Source: an uncultured bacterium
Lineage (GTDB): Bacteria; Krumholzibacteriota; Krumholzibacteriia; LZORAL124-64-63
Assembly (NCBI GenBank): GCA_937864225.1
Contig: CALMJK010000009.1
Coordinates: 1-64,000 of the forward strand
Length of the DNA stretch: 64,000 nucleotides
Direction: 5' to 3'
The position numbers and the translations under genes are program-made. Shown here one piece after another: positions 59,894-64,000 of the stretch. Position 1 is the stretch's first letter; each line of letters opens with the position of its first letter. Below the pieces are notes generated by a model. It saw only the letters and a program-made list of their open reading frames with translations. It ran no database searches and was not told the origin of the DNA.

Positions 59894-60568
59894 ATGCACA
59901 GAGCGGTGCCCTTCGCCATCACCTTCGTCACGGCGTGCGTGCTGATCTGCGCCGCTCTCGTCCCGCCCGTGGAGTCGATCCGCGAGGAATTTACGCTCTT
60001 CTTCGACATTCTGGCGGCCTTCGCGTTCCTGCTGGGCGGCGCGAGCCTGCTCGGTCAGCACGCGGCGAAGATCCACCGCCAGGCGAAGGGTTGGGCCTAC
60101 TCGGCGGTTTGCCTGGTCTCGTTCTTGACGACTCTCGTGCTGGGTCTGCTGAAGACCGGCGGCGAGGGGGGCTTGGGCGGCTCGGTCACCGGCGAGGGAA
60201 CGGTCCTGGCCTGGATCTACGAGTACGTCCTGGGGCCTTGCGGCGCCACGATCATGAGCTTGCTGGCGTTCTACGTGGCCTCGGCCTCGTTCCGCGCGTT
60301 CCGGGTGCGCACGGTGGAGGCCACGGTCATGCTGGTCACGGCCTTCGTGGTGCTGGTGGGGCGGACCTTCCTGGGCGGCCTGATCAGCGCCTGGCTGCCA
60401 CCCTCCCTGGAGTGGCTGGGCATCGCCAACGGCGTGCAGTGGATCATGTCGGTGCCGATCACGGCCGGCAACCGGGCGATCATGATCGGCGTGGCCTTGG
60501 GCATCATCTCGACCAGCCTGAAGGTCATGCTCGGCATCGATCGCACGTACTTGGGGGAGGACGCCTGA
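59894..60568 (+). CDS. Hypothetical six-helix membrane protein
   Basis: The 224-residue integral membrane protein has six predicted helices (about residues 6-28, 34-55, 66-88, 105-130, 140-165, 195-215). No charged transport motif or known family is recognised. The loop GGEGGLGGSVTGEGTV is Gly-rich. It follows the DUF6754-like gene by 14 bases (GGGAGGG ribosome site) and is one base from the next gene, so it is surely in the same operon and probably the same membrane complex. Confidence 0.65.
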   Translation: MHRAVPFAITFVTACVLICAALVPPVESIREEFTLFFDILAAFAFLLGGASLLGQHAAKIHRQAKGWAYSAVCLVSFLTTLVLGLLKTGGEGGLGGSVTGEGTVLAWIYEYVLGPCGATIMSLLAFYVASASFRAFRVRTVEATVMLVTAFVVLVGRTFLGGLISAWLPPSLEWLGIANGVQWIMSVPITAGNRAIMIGVALGIISTSLKVMLGIDRTYLGEDA

Positions 60569-60569
60569 G

Positions 60570-61451
60570 ATGAGCTGGCGAGGCCGCCCCTGGCAGTGGG
60601 AAACGGACCGCAGGCTGGTCTACGTGATCATGCTGTTGTCCGTGGTCGGACCGCTCATCTGGCGCATCTCGTTTCGCGAACACCCCTCGCCCATGGTGCA
60701 GGAGATCTTCGACGCGATCGAAGCGCTGCCGCCAGACGCCCGCGTCCTCATGGCCTACGACTTCGATCCGTCCACCGACCCGGAAGTGAAGCCGATGGGC
60801 GACGCCTTCACCCGCCATCTGGCCCTGCGCCGCGCCAAGCTTTTCTACCTGACACTGTGGCCGCTGGGACAGGGCGAGATCGACCAGGTGCTGCGTAGAG
60901 TGCTGCTGGCGGAGTTCCCCGAGTACCGCTATGGGACCGATTTCGTGAATCTCGGCTTCATGAGCGGGAACGAAGGCGTCATCGCGGTGGCCCTGACCGA
61001 TCTGAAGAAAGGGTTCACGACCGACGCGTTCAATGCCAGCACGGCCGGCGACAACGGCATGCCGATCATGAGGGGCATCGACAACCTGCGCAACATGGAC
61101 CTGATCGTGTCCGTGGCCTCCGGCTACCCGGGACTGCGCGAGTGGATCCAGTACGCCGCGGTGCCCGGGCGCATCCCCATCATCGGGGGCGCCGTCGCGG
61201 TCATGTCTCCGGAGCTGTTTCCCTACGTGCCGGGGCAGTGCAAGGGCCTGCTGGCGGGCATCAAGGGGGCGGCTGAATACGAGCAACTCCTCATCGAGCG
61301 CTATCCGCAGCTGGACCGCCCCGAGGCGCGCACGGCGCTCGATCGCATGGGGCCGCAGACGGCGGCCCACTTCGCCATCATGGCGCTGATCGTGCTGGGC
61401 AACGCGATGTACCTGCTTGAGCGCCGCAGAGAACGGGGGAGGCGGCCGTGA
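60570..61451 (+). CDS. Hypothetical membrane-anchored protein with large extracytoplasmic domain
   Basis: The 293-residue protein has an N-terminal helix (LVYVIMLLSVVGPLIWRI), a ~220-residue soluble domain and a C-terminal helix (FAIMALIVLGNAMYLLE). The domain has the phrases ALPPDARVLMAYDFDPSTDPEVKPM, LFYLTLWPLGQGEID, GTDFVNLGFMSGNEGVI and GGAVAVMSPELFPYVPGQCKGLLAGIKGAAEYEQL, suggesting an alpha/beta ligand-binding fold. I do not recognise a family. Start ATG shortly after the preceding stop; GTGA overlap with the next gene. Confidence 0.65.
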   Translation: MSWRGRPWQWETDRRLVYVIMLLSVVGPLIWRISFREHPSPMVQEIFDAIEALPPDARVLMAYDFDPSTDPEVKPMGDAFTRHLALRRAKLFYLTLWPLGQGEIDQVLRRVLLAEFPEYRYGTDFVNLGFMSGNEGVIAVALTDLKKGFTTDAFNASTAGDNGMPIMRGIDNLRNMDLIVSVASGYPGLREWIQYAAVPGRIPIIGGAVAVMSPELFPYVPGQCKGLLAGIKGAAEYEQLLIERYPQLDRPEARTALDRMGPQTAAHFAIMALIVLGNAMYLLERRRERGRRP

Positions 61452-62227
61452 CGCGCCGGCTGGCGATCGCGATTTTCGCGCTGACGCTGCTGCTGCTGGC
61501 GCTCATCCGCGCCTCCACCGGCGCCATGTCGAATCCGTTCGCGGACGAGCAGGCCCTGGGCGTCTGGGTCTCGGCCGCCCTCACGCTCTGCATGCTGAGC
61601 TTCCTATACGGCGACAACCCCTTTTTCAAGTTCGCGGAGAACGTGTTCGTGGGCGTGTCGGCCGCCTGCTGGATGGTGATGGCGTTCTGGCGCGCGCTCG
61701 TGCCCAACCTGCTCGGGAACCTGGCGCCCGAAGTCCCCGTGGCGCTGTTCGGCATGGACCTGCCGCTGGACGTCGGCGTGGGCCGGCGCCTGCTGTACGT
61801 CGTGCCCCTGCTGCTGGGCCTGATGCTGCTGACCAGGTTCCATCCGCGAGGGCGCGCGATCAGCGCTTGGGCTCTGGCGTTCATCATCGGCACGACGGCC
61901 GGCCTGCGCTTCGTGACCTACCTGGGGAGCGATTTTCTGGCGCAGATCCACAATACGATCCAGCCGCTGGTCGTGCTCCGGGACGGCGCTTTCGATGCCC
62001 GGGCCACCCTGTCGGTCGTCGTGCTCACGGCGGGCGTGCTGTGCGCCATGGCCTATTTCTACTTCAGCCGCGAGCAGAAGGGGTTGCTCGGCGCCGCCAG
62101 CCGCGTCGGCATCTGGATTCTCATGATCACCTTCGGCGCCAGCTTCGGCTACACCGTCATGGGTCGGGTGGCGTTGTTGGTGGCGCGCATGGAGTTCCTC
62201 CTGCGCGACTGGCTCGGCTTCCTCTGA
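61448..62227 (+). CDS. Hypothetical seven-helix membrane protein
   Basis: The 259-residue integral membrane protein has about seven helices: RLAIAIFALTLLLLALIRA, GVWVSAALTLCMLSFLYG, FVGVSAACWMVMAFWRAL, LLYVVPLLLGLMLLTRF, ISAWALAFIIGTTAGLRF, TLSVVVLTAGVLCAMAYF and GIWILMITFGASFGYTVMG. GDNPFFKFAENVFVG is a conserved-looking loop. It is the last gene of the DUF6754-type operon, GTG start overlapping the previous stop by 4 bases. A compound hairpin follows at 62255-62283. Function unknown. Confidence 0.65.
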   Translation: MTRRLAIAIFALTLLLLALIRASTGAMSNPFADEQALGVWVSAALTLCMLSFLYGDNPFFKFAENVFVGVSAACWMVMAFWRALVPNLLGNLAPEVPVALFGMDLPLDVGVGRRLLYVVPLLLGLMLLTRFHPRGRAISAWALAFIIGTTAGLRFVTYLGSDFLAQIHNTIQPLVVLRDGAFDARATLSVVVLTAGVLCAMAYFYFSREQKGLLGAASRVGIWILMITFGASFGYTVMGRVALLVARMEFLLRDWLGFL

Positions 62228-62254
62228 GCGGAGCGATCCGCCCCCCAAAAAAGT

Positions 62255-62283
62255 GGGCCGGTCGCGTATAACGCTCCCGGCCC
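62255..62283 (+). terminator. Compound hairpin after the DUF6754-type operon
   Basis: A 7-bp outer stem (62255-62261 with 62277-62283) and a 3-bp inner stem (62264-62266 with 62272-62274) around TATAA form a long hairpin 28 bases after the stop. There is no T tract, so it may be a factor-assisted terminator or RNA-stability element. Confidence 0.4.
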
Positions 62284-62371
62284 GGCGGCAAGTCGGCGGG
62301 GGTTTGGAGGGAGATAACCGACTTGGCCGCGAATCTATCGATTAATCAAGTCCACCGAGCTGGCCCGAGAA

Positions 62372-62397
62372 ATATCCCCCTACCTATTGGGGAATAT
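62372..62397 (-). terminator. Weak hairpin terminator of the RND gene
   Basis: A 9-bp stem (62372-62380 with 62389-62397, one G-T pair) has an 8-base loop and a short T-rich tail on the minus strand. It lies 33 bases after the RND stop, in a markedly AT-richer 200-base gap with no other gene visible. Confidence 0.35.
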
Positions 62398-62429
62398 ATC
62401 ACTACTGTTTTGCGCGTGCAAGCGTTTTT

Positions 62430-64000
<1,571 letters not shown>

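Overview
The window is 64 kb of very GC-rich chromosomal DNA (roughly 70% G+C by eye), densely packed with about 60 protein genes. I see no rRNA, tRNA, insertion sequence, prophage or CRISPR array. Several features point to a Gram-negative bacterium of the FCB superphylum: secreted proteins ending in FlgD-like Ig / NPFNP-type C-terminal domains, many lipoproteins, an 11-subunit complex I without NuoEFG, and a dissimilatory-style ATP sulfurylase with a Cys cluster. High G+C together with a DUF6754-type membrane locus fits lineages such as Candidatus Eisenbacteria or Krumholzibacteriota better than classical Bacteroidota. That placement is inference and has not been tested by phylogeny.

Layout. 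1-9.6 kb: end of ettA, convergent thiI and a secreted M1 peptidase, pgi with a BaiN/YhiN flavoprotein, an HDOD protein, and a mobA / rRNA-methyltransferase pair. 9.6-14.7 kb: a lipoprotein, then a MacAB-like efflux operon (adaptor, ATPase, permease) whose last gene overlaps hemD. 14.7-18.2 kb: a sensor kinase and receiver-PAS pair, and a YajD-like HNH protein. 18.2-25.1 kb: a conserved Cys-rich protein of unknown function, sat, an SpmA/SpmB-like fusion, and a tight DUF2797 / Smr / Smr / pteridine-reductase-like operon. 25.1-31.5 kb: a secreted glycosidase-like protein with an FlgD-tailed partner, then a run of small plus-strand genes (GroES-like, RsbW-like, STAS, BrkB, PAS, OsmC, prohibitin). 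31.5-40.3 kb: a minus-strand lipoprotein-sorting-like protein, S41 peptidase and B12-type radical SAM enzyme; a peroxiredoxin-like gene with an in-frame TGA; an MBL hydrolase; and a large subtilase ending at a strong terminator. 40.4-45.4 kb: resB-ccsB for cytochrome c maturation, two envelope proteins and rlmH. 45.6-56.2 kb: nuoABCDHIJKLMN. 56.3-62.2 kb: an M48 lipoprotein peptidase, an Ala/Gly symporter and a four-gene membrane locus of unknown function. 62.4-64 kb: the C-terminal half of an RND pump, cut by the window edge.

Functionally, complex I together with ResB/CcsB indicates a respiring cell with c-type cytochromes. The missing NuoEFG subunits imply an electron donor other than NADH, or NADH-input subunits encoded elsewhere. 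The most notable observation is the gene at 35350-35850. A TGA sits exactly where the peroxidatic cysteine of a peroxiredoxin-like protein should be. A stem-loop starts eight to ten bases after it, with G as the second base of its apical loop, and the reading frame continues intact. This is a strong selenoprotein candidate that routine annotation would truncate to 35515-35850. Second is the DUF6754-type operon at 58608-62227, which looks like an undescribed membrane complex.
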